This document shows, piece by piece, positions 37,099-45,528 of a stretch of 64,000 nucleotides of DNA; the first letter of the stretch is position 1; each line of letters opens with the position of its first letter. The stretch lies in assembly GCA_029433155.1 (NCBI GenBank), contig JAQYTT010000002.1, positions 305,232 through 369,231 on the forward strand, read 5' to 3'. The position numbers and the translations under genes were made by a program. The notes under the pieces were generated by a model. It saw nothing but the letters and a program-made list of their open reading frames with translations. It ran no database searches and was not told the DNA's origin. The stretch comes from Lactobacillaceae bacterium L1_55_11 (lineage in GTDB: Bacteria > Bacillota > Bacilli > Lactobacillales > Lactobacillaceae).

Positions 37099-38253
37099 AT
37101 GCAAAACCAAACGTTTACTGGCCACCAAAAAATCCCCCTGAGGGATTTCCTTTACAAATTGCTCAACGGCGCAGCTCAGGGAATTTTAATTGGGGTTCTG
37201 CCAGCGGCCGTGATGAAGTACATTATTCACTTTTCCGGGATTGAAAATACGGCCCTGGGCGCTGATTTTAGTTCGATTCTGACTTTCTTTACCTCGCTGA
37301 CGCCGTTTTTAATCGGGATGTCAGTCGCCCTCCAATTTAATATGAAGAATCTAGACATCGGCGTGGTTGGGATTGCTACCATGGTCTCGTCCAGTGCGGT
37401 CCGCTGGCGGGTCCTATCGCCCGGCGGCATGCATCCACTTACCGATGAAAAGTTGACCGAGCCAACGCGGATATTTGTGACCGACGGGGCCGGCGATATC
37501 ATTAATGCCATCCTAGTGGCCGGCATTGCCGTGGGTGCTATCTGGCTGGTTTCCCGTTACTTAAATGGCTTTGGTGCCCTGGCCATTATTTTAAGCCCGA
37601 TTTTAATTGGGGGTGGGATTGGCCTTTTGGGCGAGGTTCTAGCTCCCTGGGTAGCCCTGTTAACCACGGCCACCGGTCACGGCGTCGACTGGTTGACCAA
37701 CCTGGCACCACTGCCGATGGCAATTTTGATTGCCATGGCCTTTGCTATTCTGATTATTACCCCGATTTCGACGGTTGGAATTGGCCTGGCGATTGGCCTG
37801 CACGGCCTGGCCGCTGGTGCGGCCGGGATGGGGGTGGTAGCGACCACCATCATGCTCCTGATTAACTCCTGGCAGGTTAATAAAAAGGGGACCACCATCG
37901 CCATTGGCTTGGGTGCCATGAACCTGATGATGCCCGCTGTTTTTGCCAAACCAATCACCATGGTGGCTAGTCTCTTTACTGCCGCGGTGAGTGCCGTCCC
38001 AGTGGTCCTCTTTAATATCCAAGGTACGCCCACTTCGGCTGGTTTTGGCTACATTGGCCTGGTGTCGCCCATCCAGTCCATGAGTCCTGATTCTAACGCC
38101 AGCTCGCCGCTGATTACGCACTTTATCAGTCCCGGCGTAGCCTTGGTCGCCTGGGTAGTGGTGCCCGTCATTGCCGGTTTGCTAGCCCAGCTGATTTTTA
38201 GTAAGTGGCTGAAGCTTTACCAACCCAGTGATTTAAAACATGATTTAGCTTAA
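37099..38253 (+). CDS. EIIC-like (PfoR family) membrane protein, copy 2
   Basis: A 384-residue paralogue of the 35801 protein with the same helix plan and signature blocks (GAAQGILIGVLPAAVMKYI, GAGDIINA, GTPTSAGFGYIGLVSPIQS). It is a tandem duplicate, much diverged, so old. ATG 37099 has AAAGGAG upstream; the ORF extending to 37030 is rejected for lack of ribosome site and similarity. Monocistronic with own promoter/palindrome and terminator, so the pair is not an operon. Substrates unknown. Confidence 0.78.
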   Translation: MQNQTFTGHQKIPLRDFLYKLLNGAAQGILIGVLPAAVMKYIIHFSGIENTALGADFSSILTFFTSLTPFLIGMSVALQFNMKNLDIGVVGIATMVSSSAVRWRVLSPGGMHPLTDEKLTEPTRIFVTDGAGDIINAILVAGIAVGAIWLVSRYLNGFGALAIILSPILIGGGIGLLGEVLAPWVALLTTATGHGVDWLTNLAPLPMAILIAMAFAILIITPISTVGIGLAIGLHGLAAGAAGMGVVATTIMLLINSWQVNKKGTTIAIGLGAMNLMMPAVFAKPITMVASLFTAAVSAVPVVLFNIQGTPTSAGFGYIGLVSPIQSMSPDSNASSPLITHFISPGVALVAWVVVPVIAGLLAQLIFSKWLKLYQPSDLKHDLA

Positions 38254-38276
38254 AAGTCGGTTAACCGGCTTTTTTT
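38252..38276 (+). terminator. Terminator of EIIC-like copy 2
   Basis: AAAGTCGG-TTAA-CCGGCTTT followed by Ts. Confidence 0.85.
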
Positions 38277-38346
38277 ATTTGGTCTAGACCCAGCTACCAA
38301 TTTTTCCTTAAATTACTAAACCAGTTCCCTGTCAATTTAAGTGACG

Positions 38347-38355
38347 TGATAGAAT
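38347..38355 (+). promoter_or_regulatory. Extended -10 promoter of the amino-acid permease
   Basis: TGATAGAAT, 40 nt before the ATG at 38395; no clear -35. Confidence 0.5.
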
Positions 38356-38394
38356 AAAATCTGTTGAATTATTACGCAAAAGGAGAATGACGTA

Positions 38395-39723
38395 ATGGAG
38401 AGTAAGGAGAACCTCAACCGCGGTTTTGGCTTCTGGGCCTCCCTGGCCCTAGTGGCTGGAACCATCATTGGTTCCGGAATCTTTTTCAAGCAGGGGAGCG
38501 TCCTACAGGCAGCCGGCAATACCACGGCTGGGATGCTGGCCTGGTTGGCCGGGGGTGTCCTGACCCTCACTTCAGGAATTAGTGTGGCCGAAGTCGGCTC
38601 GCAGATGCCCCGGACCGGTGGGATTTATTACTACATCGAAAAGCTTTACGGTAAAACCCTGGGCTATTTGGCCGGTTGGATGCAGGTCGTCTTTTACGGA
38701 CCAGCCATGATGGGCGCAATTGCCGCCTACTTCGGCGTTCTCTTTGTGGCCCTCTTTGGTCTGCCTAAGTCAGCCAGTTTGGCCGTTGCGGTTGTGACCC
38801 TGGTCTTTATCGGCCTGGTGAATTCAGTGCCAAACCGGGTTAGTGCCGGCTTTCAGATTGTGACCACGGTCATCAAGTTGATCCCAATCATCGCCCTGAC
38901 CATCTTTGGCCTCTTCTTTGGCCACCACGATGCCCTCGGTCAGGTAGTTACGGAGGTTGGTAACAATACTGCCGTTGCTGGCGGCTTTGGTGTAGCCATC
39001 TTGGCCACCCTCTTTGCCTATGATGGCTGGGTTACCCTGGCCAGCATTAGTGGGGAAATCAAAAACCCACAAAAAACCCTACCCAAGGCAATCGTGGTTG
39101 GCATCCTGCTGGTGATGGTGGCTTATGCCGGCGTTAGCTTTGGGGCTTATCGCAGTCTGTCAGCTAACCAAATTGCCAGTCTGGGTGAAAACACCACCCT
39201 GGCCATGGCAACCAATGCTTTTGGTTACTGGGGTGGCCGTATCTTGAGTGTGGCCATCTTGATTTCCCTGCTAGGCACGCTCAACGGTAAGGTCGTTTCC
39301 TTCCCTCGGGTGCTTTATGCGATGGCGGGTAACGGTGACTTCCCCTTTGCTAAGATTTTTAGTAAGGTGAATCCCAAGACTAAGACGCCCAATGCGGCCA
39401 TCTGGCTAATGCTGGCTATCGGGACCCTGATGATGCTCTTCACCAATCCCGATAAATTGACTGATTATGCCATCTTTATTACTTTTCTCTTCTATATATT
39501 AGTGTTAATTGGCGTCTTTATTTTACGGCGCCGGGACCCTAGTGGCCAGAGCCGGGTCTTTTCCATGCCACTTTTCCCCTGGGTACCCATTATTGCCATT
39601 GCCGGTTCCCTTTATGTGGAAATTTCAGAACTCTTACACGATTTTGAAGGGGTCTTGATTTCGGTAATTATTGTTGCCCTGGGTTATCCAGTTTTGCGCT
39701 GGTTGCATCGTAATAAAAAATAA
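38395..39723 (+). CDS. APC-superfamily amino-acid permease (SteT-like)
   Basis: A 442-residue membrane transporter with about 12 helices of the APC family. The N-terminal GTIIGSGIFF motif in TM1 is the substrate-binding unwound helix; TM6 region LFAYDGWVTL is typical. Closest in type to SteT-like serine/threonine exchangers or LAT-like permeases; the exact amino acid is uncertain. AAAGGAGA precedes the ATG. Monocistronic with a terminator at 39722. Confidence 0.85.
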   Translation: MESKENLNRGFGFWASLALVAGTIIGSGIFFKQGSVLQAAGNTTAGMLAWLAGGVLTLTSGISVAEVGSQMPRTGGIYYYIEKLYGKTLGYLAGWMQVVFYGPAMMGAIAAYFGVLFVALFGLPKSASLAVAVVTLVFIGLVNSVPNRVSAGFQIVTTVIKLIPIIALTIFGLFFGHHDALGQVVTEVGNNTAVAGGFGVAILATLFAYDGWVTLASISGEIKNPQKTLPKAIVVGILLVMVAYAGVSFGAYRSLSANQIASLGENTTLAMATNAFGYWGGRILSVAILISLLGTLNGKVVSFPRVLYAMAGNGDFPFAKIFSKVNPKTKTPNAAIWLMLAIGTLMMLFTNPDKLTDYAIFITFLFYILVLIGVFILRRRDPSGQSRVFSMPLFPWVPIIAIAGSLYVEISELLHDFEGVLISVIIVALGYPVLRWLHRNKK

Positions 39724-39756
39724 GTATTGTAAAAATAGGCTATTTACAATACTTTT
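39722..39756 (+). terminator. Terminator of the amino-acid permease
   Basis: AAGTATTGTAAA pairs perfectly with TTTACAATACTT, T-run follows. Confidence 0.85.
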
Positions 39757-39796
39757 AAATAGAAAAAGTATATTATTTAATCTCATGTTATCATTT

Positions 39797-39823
39797 TGTA
39801 ACACTGTGTAATATATTTGTAAT
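39797..39823 (+). promoter_or_regulatory. WalR-type binding site upstream of the Apf-like protein
   Basis: TGTAAT-ATATT-TGTAAT (39807-39823) matches the WalR (YycF) consensus TGTWAH-N5-TGTWAH exactly; a third half-site TGTAAC (39797-39802) lies 4 nt upstream. WalR controls wall hydrolases and similar secreted proteins in Firmicutes. Overlaps the AT-rich promoter region. Confidence 0.65.
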
Positions 39824-39837
39824 ATAAATACGCCAAA

Positions 39838-40449
39838 ATGTTAGTCATGATGTTAAATAAAATTTTACTTACCAGCGTGGCAGTTGCCGGTTTGGCAGTC
39901 AGCGCTACTAATTCACAATTAAATAATTCTAAAAAGGCAACGGCGACGACCGATAAGGTTGCGAAGTTGAGCACCAATGTGAGTGCCAGCGAAGTAAAGT
40001 CAGCCGTGTCATCTGTTAATAATGTTAAGGCAATGCAGCTCTCAGCTACAGCGCCTGCTACTGATGCTAGTGCCGATGACAGCAGTCAGGCCGATGCACA
40101 GAGTTCTGCTGATTCAAGCTCAAGTGCTAACCAGTCAAGCGACTCAAGTTCTTCACAGGCAGCAACTGTTCAAGTTCAACAGGTTTCAACACCGGTGCGG
40201 ACGACCACTGCCAGTGGTGATATCCAGTGGTTGATTAACCAGGAAAGTAGCGGAAACGTCAACGCTTCTAACGGTGGCTTCTACGGTATTGGTCAACTTT
40301 CACAGTCAGCCTATGCCCAGTACGCCGGTGGTCAAGACTACGTTGGTAACTACGACGTTCAGTTGCAGGCTATGCAAGGTTACATCGCTGACCGTTATGG
40401 TTCAGTTGGTAACGCTATCAGCCATTTCCAGTCAAACGGTTGGTACTAA
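39838..40449 (+). CDS. Secreted aggregation-promoting-factor-like cell-wall protein
   Basis: A 203-residue exported protein: signal peptide (about residues 1-22), a Ser/Ala/Asp-rich low-complexity linker (about 70-110), and a C-terminal lysozyme-like (Apf/transglycosylase-type) domain of about 70 residues beginning DIQWLINQESSG, with a possible catalytic Glu in NQESSG and ending QSNGWY. Such proteins act on or bind peptidoglycan. ATG is ambiguous (39838, 39847 or 39850), as no Shine-Dalgarno is visible. WalR-type boxes upstream suit a cell-wall gene. Its base composition and AT-rich upstream region stand out from its neighbours. Confidence 0.8.
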   Translation: MLVMMLNKILLTSVAVAGLAVSATNSQLNNSKKATATTDKVAKLSTNVSASEVKSAVSSVNNVKAMQLSATAPATDASADDSSQADAQSSADSSSSANQSSDSSSSQAATVQVQQVSTPVRTTTASGDIQWLINQESSGNVNASNGGFYGIGQLSQSAYAQYAGGQDYVGNYDVQLQAMQGYIADRYGSVGNAISHFQSNGWY

Positions 40450-40466
40450 ACCAAAATATTCTTACA

Positions 40467-40493
40467 TAAAACGCCCTTTTCGGGGCTTTTTTT
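40467..40493 (+). terminator. Terminator of the Apf-like gene
   Basis: AAAACGCCC...GGGGCTTTTTTT; short GC core with A/T pairs outside one mismatch, then a T7 run. Confidence 0.65.
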
Positions 40494-40520
40494 GTTGCCT
40501 TGGGAACGATGCCTTTCGTG

Positions 40521-40526
40521 TATAAT
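40521..40526 (+). promoter_or_regulatory. -10 element of the yqeG ribosome-assembly operon
   Basis: TATAAT 35 nt before yqeG; -35 match is poor. Confidence 0.5.
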
Positions 40527-40560
40527 ATGGGGTAAGGAAGTATGAATTAGGACAGGAATT

Positions 40561-41106
40561 ATGCCTTTAGAATTTTTGACGCCAACCTACATGGTGCAAT
40601 CAATTTATGACCTCAGTGTGCCTGAGCTAAAGGCCCATGGGATTACCACGGTCTTAACCGATTTGGATAATACCCTCCTGGCCTGGAATAACCCGGAAGG
40701 GACCCCTGAACTACGACAATGGCTGGCCGAATTGCGTCAGGGTGGTATTGAATTGGTGGTCATTTCTAACAACACCAATAAGCGCGTCGCCAAGGCGGTG
40801 GCCCCCCTCCAGGTCGACTATGTGGCCTGGTCGCTAAAGCCCTTACCACGGGGAATTGACTATGTGCTAAAAAAACACCACCTCAATCCCCACGAGGTCA
40901 TCATGGTTGGCGACCAACTCTTAACCGATGTTTGGGCCGCCCACCTGGCCGGGGTGCGCAGTGTCTTGGTTAAGCCACTGATTGAGTCTGACATGTGGCA
41001 AAGTTGGTTAAACCGGCGCATCGAAAAGCAGGCCAAAAAAGTTATTTTTAAAGAACATCCAAATTTGAAATGGGAGAAATCACTGCGTGAGCACACCAAT
41101 CACTGA
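40561..41106 (+). CDS. yqeG: YqeG-family HAD phosphatase
   Basis: A 181-residue HAD IIIA-type phosphatase. Catalytic Asp in DLDNTLLAWNN, then SNNT (motif II) and GDQLLTDVWAA (motif IV). Physiological substrate unknown; it always heads the yqeG-yqeH operon. The downstream yqeH start lies 20 nt inside its end, indicating coupling. Confidence 0.92.
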   Translation: MPLEFLTPTYMVQSIYDLSVPELKAHGITTVLTDLDNTLLAWNNPEGTPELRQWLAELRQGGIELVVISNNTNKRVAKAVAPLQVDYVAWSLKPLPRGIDYVLKKHHLNPHEVIMVGDQLLTDVWAAHLAGVRSVLVKPLIESDMWQSWLNRRIEKQAKKVIFKEHPNLKWEKSLREHTNH

Positions 41107-42232
41107 TGAACAAATGCAAGCAACCTTAGCTGAGGGGCTTTACTGCGTGGGCTGTGGGGCCCAAATGCAAGTCACTGACCTGAATCATTCCGGCTACCTG
41201 CCCAAGGGTGCCCTAAAAAAGGCCCTCGCTGGGGGAACTGATCAGCTGCTTTGTCAGCGCTGTTTCCGTCTGCGCCACTATAATGAAATCCAGCCGGTCG
41301 AGCTCAGTGATGATGACTTTGCCCGGTTATTGCATCAAATTTCAACCACGCGGGCTTTGATTGTCTACGTTGTCGACCTATTTGATGTTAGTGGTTCCCA
41401 AATTGCCGGCTTAGCTCGCTTTGTCGGCCCTCACAATCCCATCCTAGTGGTAGGGAACAAATTGGACCTCCTGCCTAAGTCCACCAATCAAGGACGGTTG
41501 AAGCAGTGGCTGGCCGGCATTTTACGTGAGCAGGGTCTGCGACCAGTCGATATTTTTCTGACCTCGGCTGCCCATCCTCACAACCTGGATGCCCTGTTAA
41601 CCGAAATTGATCAGGAGCGGCACGGCCAGGACGTTTATGTGGTTGGTACGACTAACGTTGGTAAGTCGACCCTAATCAATCAGATTATTAAGTCTAAAAC
41701 CGGGGTTCAAGAGTTGATTACGACCTCTCGTTTCCCAGGAACAACCCTGGATCGGATTGAGATTCCCCTCGATGATGGCCGGCAGTTAATTGATACGCCG
41801 GGCATTATTAAGCGTGACCAAATACAGCACCACATTGAGGACCAGGATTTGAAGTACACCCTGCCCCGTAATGAAATTAAACCACGGACCTACCAGCTCA
41901 ATGCCGGCCAAACCCTCTTTATTGGTGGTCTGGCTCGTTTTGACTACCTGAATGGTGACAAAACGGCGGTGACCGCCTACTTTGAAAATAATTTAAAGCT
42001 CCACCGTACCAAACTGGCCGGGGCGGATGCCTTTTACGGCCAGCACGCCGGGGGCCTTTTGGCCCCGGCGCCTCAGGATGGGGAAGCCCTGGTCCGTCAC
42101 GAATTTAAAACCAATCAAAAGTCAGACCTGGTTTATGCCGGGCTGGGCTGGATTACCTTGCCAGCTGGTTTGTCCGTGGCAGCTTGGGCCCCCAAGGGCG
42201 TCTCCGTAACCTTAAGAAAGGCGATGATCTAA
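41087..42232 (+). CDS. yqeH: Ribosome-biogenesis GTPase YqeH
   Basis: A 381-residue circularly permuted GTPase needed for 30S assembly. N-terminal zinc finger CVGCG...CQRC (Cys20, 23 and later), then permuted G motifs: NKLD (G4) before TTNVGKST (G1) and DTPG (G3). GTG start at 41087 with GGGAG upstream. It overlaps the next gene by 1 nt (TAATG). Confidence 0.95.
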   Translation: MSTPITDEQMQATLAEGLYCVGCGAQMQVTDLNHSGYLPKGALKKALAGGTDQLLCQRCFRLRHYNEIQPVELSDDDFARLLHQISTTRALIVYVVDLFDVSGSQIAGLARFVGPHNPILVVGNKLDLLPKSTNQGRLKQWLAGILREQGLRPVDIFLTSAAHPHNLDALLTEIDQERHGQDVYVVGTTNVGKSTLINQIIKSKTGVQELITTSRFPGTTLDRIEIPLDDGRQLIDTPGIIKRDQIQHHIEDQDLKYTLPRNEIKPRTYQLNAGQTLFIGGLARFDYLNGDKTAVTAYFENNLKLHRTKLAGADAFYGQHAGGLLAPAPQDGEALVRHEFKTNQKSDLVYAGLGWITLPAGLSVAAWAPKGVSVTLRKAMI

Positions 42233-42546
42233 TGCAGCATTTATCAAGTAAACAAAAACGCTACTTACGTTCTACCGCGCATCCGTTAAGCCCCATTTTT
42301 TCGATTGGGAAGAACGGGGTAAACCAAACTTGGCTAGACGAAGTCATTATGGCCATTGCCAAGCGGGAGTTGATTAAGGTCAACCTACAGCAGGGCGCCG
42401 ACTTATCGGTGGAAGACCTGGCGGATTTTATCGAAAATCATTCAGCCATCACGGTCGTCCAGACCATTGGCCGGACGGCGGTCTTATACCTGCCAGCGGT
42501 CGAAGAGAAATACGCGCGGATTTCGCCCCTGGTTGACCAAATGTAA
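42232..42546 (+). CDS. yhbY: YhbY-family RNA-binding protein (CRM domain)
   Basis: A 104-residue CRM-domain protein that binds 50S precursors. Contains GKNGVNQTWLDEV and the KVNLQQG region; ends in typical length. ATG overlaps the yqeH stop by 1 nt; an upstream in-frame ATG at 42184 is within yqeH. In most Firmicutes nadD comes next; here yqeK follows at 42571. Confidence 0.93.
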   Translation: MQHLSSKQKRYLRSTAHPLSPIFSIGKNGVNQTWLDEVIMAIAKRELIKVNLQQGADLSVEDLADFIENHSAITVVQTIGRTAVLYLPAVEEKYARISPLVDQM

Positions 42547-42570
42547 GCAACCCATGTTTTGGAGGTATTG

Positions 42571-43155
42571 ATGAAGTATTATTCAGGAACCTTTGAACAA
42601 CTTAAGGAAAAAGTTGCCCAGGCCTTGACGCCGGACCGTTACCAGCACTGCCTACGGGTTAGCCAAACGGCTAAATCACTGGCCGAGCAAAACGGGGTTG
42701 ACCCCGAACAGGCAGCGGTAGCTGGCCTGGTCCACGACTATGCTAAGCAACGGCCTGATCAGGATTTTATCCAGGTCATTAAGGCTAAGCACTTGGACCC
42801 CGACCTCTTGAACTGGAACAACGCCATCTGGCACGGCGTGGTCGGGGCAGAAATGATTCATGATGAGCTGGGGATTACCGACCCCGGTATTCTCCAAGCC
42901 GTCCGTGACCACACCACAGGGGCCGGCGCATCGATGTCGACCCTGTCCAAAATTATTTTTATGGCCGACTACATTGAACCCGGCCGTGATTTTCCAGGCG
43001 TGGATGAGGCCCGGAAGCTAACCGAGCAAAACTTAGACCTGGGTGTGACCTACCAGTTACAGCACACCGTGGCCTATCTGGTCGAGGGTGGCCGCCCGGT
43101 TTACCCGGCCTCGTTTCTGGCCTATAACTACTGGATTAGACAAACTCAGCATTGA
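42571..43155 (+). CDS. yqeK: YqeK-family HD-domain hydrolase (Ap4A hydrolase)
   Basis: A 194-residue HD-domain metallohydrolase; YqeK proteins split diadenosine tetraphosphate to two ADP. HD motif HDYAK about residue 52, WHGVVGAEMI, and the KIIFMADYIEPGRDF block. ATG 42571 is 6 nt after GGAGG. Located where nadD-yqeK usually form a pair, but nadD is absent. Confidence 0.92.
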   Translation: MKYYSGTFEQLKEKVAQALTPDRYQHCLRVSQTAKSLAEQNGVDPEQAAVAGLVHDYAKQRPDQDFIQVIKAKHLDPDLLNWNNAIWHGVVGAEMIHDELGITDPGILQAVRDHTTGAGASMSTLSKIIFMADYIEPGRDFPGVDEARKLTEQNLDLGVTYQLQHTVAYLVEGGRPVYPASFLAYNYWIRQTQH

Positions 43156-43191
43156 TTTAAATGCACTGAGCAGGATGATAAAGGAGTATAA

Positions 43192-43560
43192 ATGACAACA
43201 CTTTCAGCAAAAGATACTTTGGACGTAGCCGTAAAGGCCATTGATAGCAAGAAAGCTAACCAAATCGATGCCTTGGATATGACTTCCGTTTCTTTGGTGG
43301 CCGACTACTTTGTAATCGCCGATGCTGCTTCGGGCCGGCAGGTCCAGGCCATCGTGCGCGAGGTGAAGGATCAGATTGAAGCGGCTGGTGGTCAAGTGCG
43401 AGCCATTGAAGGTATGGATGCTGCCCAATGGGTCCTGATGGATCTTGGGGATGTGATTGTACACATTTTTGATACGGAACACCGTGACTTCTACCACATT
43501 GAACGCCTGTGGTATGACGCCGAACCAGTGGACCTCTCGGACCTCTTGGTCGCTGACTAA
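43192..43560 (+). CDS. rsfS: Ribosome silencing factor RsfS
   Basis: A 122-residue Iojap/YbeB-family protein that binds uL14 and blocks 50S-30S joining when nutrients fall. Contains the family blocks KKANQIDALD, ADYFVIA, AIEGMDAAQWVLMDLGDVIVHIF and DTEHRDFYHIERLW. AAAGGAG upstream. Fits its usual place after yqeK. Confidence 0.95.
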   Translation: MTTLSAKDTLDVAVKAIDSKKANQIDALDMTSVSLVADYFVIADAASGRQVQAIVREVKDQIEAAGGQVRAIEGMDAAQWVLMDLGDVIVHIFDTEHRDFYHIERLWYDAEPVDLSDLLVAD

Positions 43561-43576
43561 ACCTTAGGAGAAAAAT

Positions 43577-44338
43577 GTGGCCAGCCAACCTAACCAAAAT
43601 TACACAACCTTTGCTGATTTATATGATCAGCTCTTTGATAACCAGGTTTATCAGGAGTGGCTGAGCTTCATCCAGGACCGGACCCAACCAGAAGCAGTCC
43701 TTGATATTGGGGGCGGTAACGGCCGTCTGGCAGTTTTACTGGCCCAAGTCGGTTACCAGGTGACCATTTTAGACCAGTCGGCTGCCATGCTGACCCTAGC
43801 TGACCGGCGGGCCAGCATGGCTGGTGTCTCGGTTCAAATCTTAGAAGGGGACATGCGCGACTTTTCTGCCTGGAATCAAAAATATCCCCTGATTGTTAGT
43901 ACGGTGGACACCTTAAACTACCTGCCGACCGAGGAAGACTTGGCGGCGACCCTGGCTCAGGTGTATGAGCACCTAGATGATGGTGGCCGCTTTCTCTTTG
44001 ACGTGATTACGCCCTACCAGGTCAATGTTGGCTATGACCAGTACTACTACAATAATGATGATGACCCGGACCATATCTTTATGTGGACGGCTTTCCCAGG
44101 CGAGGAAGCTGACAGTGTTGACCACGATTTGAAATTTTTCAACTATGATGAGTCCCGGGATGCCTTTGCCCTCCTGCGGGAGGTTCACCACGAGCAAACC
44201 TATTCCCTGGAGGTTTACCAGCGGCTCTTGAAGCAGGCTGGCTTTGGCGAAGTAGCGGTTTGGGCTGATTTTGGCCAGGCCGAAGTGGGACCTGAAACCG
44301 AGCGCTGGTTTTTCCAGGCTGAAAAAGTTAAGGAGTAA
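43577..44338 (+). CDS. yqeM: Class I SAM-dependent methyltransferase (YqeM)
   Basis: A 253-residue methyltransferase. SAM motif I DIGGGNGRLAV near residue 41, motif II ILDQSAAML and the VSTVDTLNYLP region fit the YqeM family, whose target is unknown. GTG start at 43577 with TTAGGAG; an overlapping ATG at 43575 is in another frame. Usual order after rsfS. Confidence 0.9.
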   Translation: MASQPNQNYTTFADLYDQLFDNQVYQEWLSFIQDRTQPEAVLDIGGGNGRLAVLLAQVGYQVTILDQSAAMLTLADRRASMAGVSVQILEGDMRDFSAWNQKYPLIVSTVDTLNYLPTEEDLAATLAQVYEHLDDGGRFLFDVITPYQVNVGYDQYYYNNDDDPDHIFMWTAFPGEEADSVDHDLKFFNYDESRDAFALLREVHHEQTYSLEVYQRLLKQAGFGEVAVWADFGQAEVGPETERWFFQAEKVKE

Positions 44339-44340
44339 GG

Positions 44341-45528
44341 ATGCGCGCAGTTGGTGTTGTTGCTGAATATAACCCCCTCCACAATGGGCACCGTTACCAC
44401 CTAGAACAGGCCCGGGAGCTAACCGGGGCTGATGTGGTCGTCGTGGTCATGTCAGGAAACTTCGTTCAACGGGGAGAACCCGCCCTCTTGGATAAGTGGC
44501 AGCGGGCGGAACTGGCCCTGGCTGCTGGCGCTGATTTGGTAATTGAATTGCCAGTCTTTTATGCCGTCCAACCCAGCCATATCTTTGCCCAGGGGGCCTT
44601 ACGGCTATTAAATGCCCTCGGGGTCACTGACTTGGTTTTTGGTAGCGAACATCCCGAGGTTGATTTTTTGGACCTGGCAAAACAGGCACCCAGTGTCACC
44701 TCGGGTAATAGTTTTAGTGACCGGCGTCAGACCTTTGCTAGCGCCTATGCCCAATCCTTGGAGGCCGCCACTGGCTTTGAGTTGACTGACCCCAATGATA
44801 TTTTGGCCTTTGGCTATGCCATGGCGGTTCACCAGTTGGACTTGCCGATTACTTTGCGACCGATTGCCCGTAAGACGGCAGCCTATCATGATCAGGTTAT
44901 TCCGGCCGAGGGGGCGATTGCCTCGGCCTCTTCCATCCGGTTGGCCCTCCACAAGGGCAAGTTCGATAAGGTTGCCCCAGTTGTGCCGGCTAGCACAACG
45001 GCGGCCCTGACCGAGAAACCGACCACCTTGGGCTTTGAAAAGCGCTTTTGGCCCCTTTTGCAGTATCGTCTGTTAACTGACACGGTCGGCCAGCTAGGCC
45101 AGGTTTATCAAATGGCCGAGGGGATGGAGTACCGGCTGGTGAACACCGCCGCGGCCAAGGATGGCCCGCAGGGTTATCAGAGCTTCATTAAGTCGGTAAA
45201 ATCAAAGCGGTACACCTTTGCTAGAATTCAACGGACCCTGCTTTATACCCTCTTAAACATTAAAGTTGATCAGATGCAGGCCGCCATGGCCGACCCTTAT
45301 CTGCGGGTCTTAGGCTTTTCTGACGCTGGTCAGGCCTATTTAAATCAAATTAAGAAAATCGTAACCTTGCCCCTAATTAACCGGGTGGACCTAGGATTGG
45401 CCAAGGCGAACTTGCGGTTGGACTATAAAGCAGGGCAGGTTTGGCAGTTATTGGCCGACCAACCAGCGCCAGTCCAAGACGTCGGTCGCCGGCCGATTCA
45501 CTGGGAACCAGGAAAGGAGAACCTATGA
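44341..45528 (+). CDS. tmcAL: tRNA(Met) cytidine acetate ligase TmcAL
   Basis: A 395-residue YlbM/TmcAL enzyme that activates acetate with ATP to acetylate C34 of elongator tRNA-Met. The N-terminus VGVVAEYNPLHNGHRYHLE is the nucleotidyltransferase HxGH-type signature; VMSGNFVQRGEPA follows. Overlaps yceD by 4 nt (ATGA). Completes the translation theme of the cluster. Confidence 0.94.
   Translation: MRAVGVVAEYNPLHNGHRYHLEQARELTGADVVVVVMSGNFVQRGEPALLDKWQRAELALAAGADLVIELPVFYAVQPSHIFAQGALRLLNALGVTDLVFGSEHPEVDFLDLAKQAPSVTSGNSFSDRRQTFASAYAQSLEAATGFELTDPNDILAFGYAMAVHQLDLPITLRPIARKTAAYHDQVIPAEGAIASASSIRLALHKGKFDKVAPVVPASTTAALTEKPTTLGFEKRFWPLLQYRLLTDTVGQLGQVYQMAEGMEYRLVNTAAAKDGPQGYQSFIKSVKSKRYTFARIQRTLLYTLLNIKVDQMQAAMADPYLRVLGFSDAGQAYLNQIKKIVTLPLINRVDLGLAKANLRLDYKAGQVWQLLADQPAPVQDVGRRPIHWEPGKENL

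Noticed and set aside
37660..38121. 153-residue minus-strand ORF inside the second EIIC-like gene
   Set aside because: Antisense shadow of a highly hydrophobic gene; Gly/His/Asn-rich composition and no start signals.
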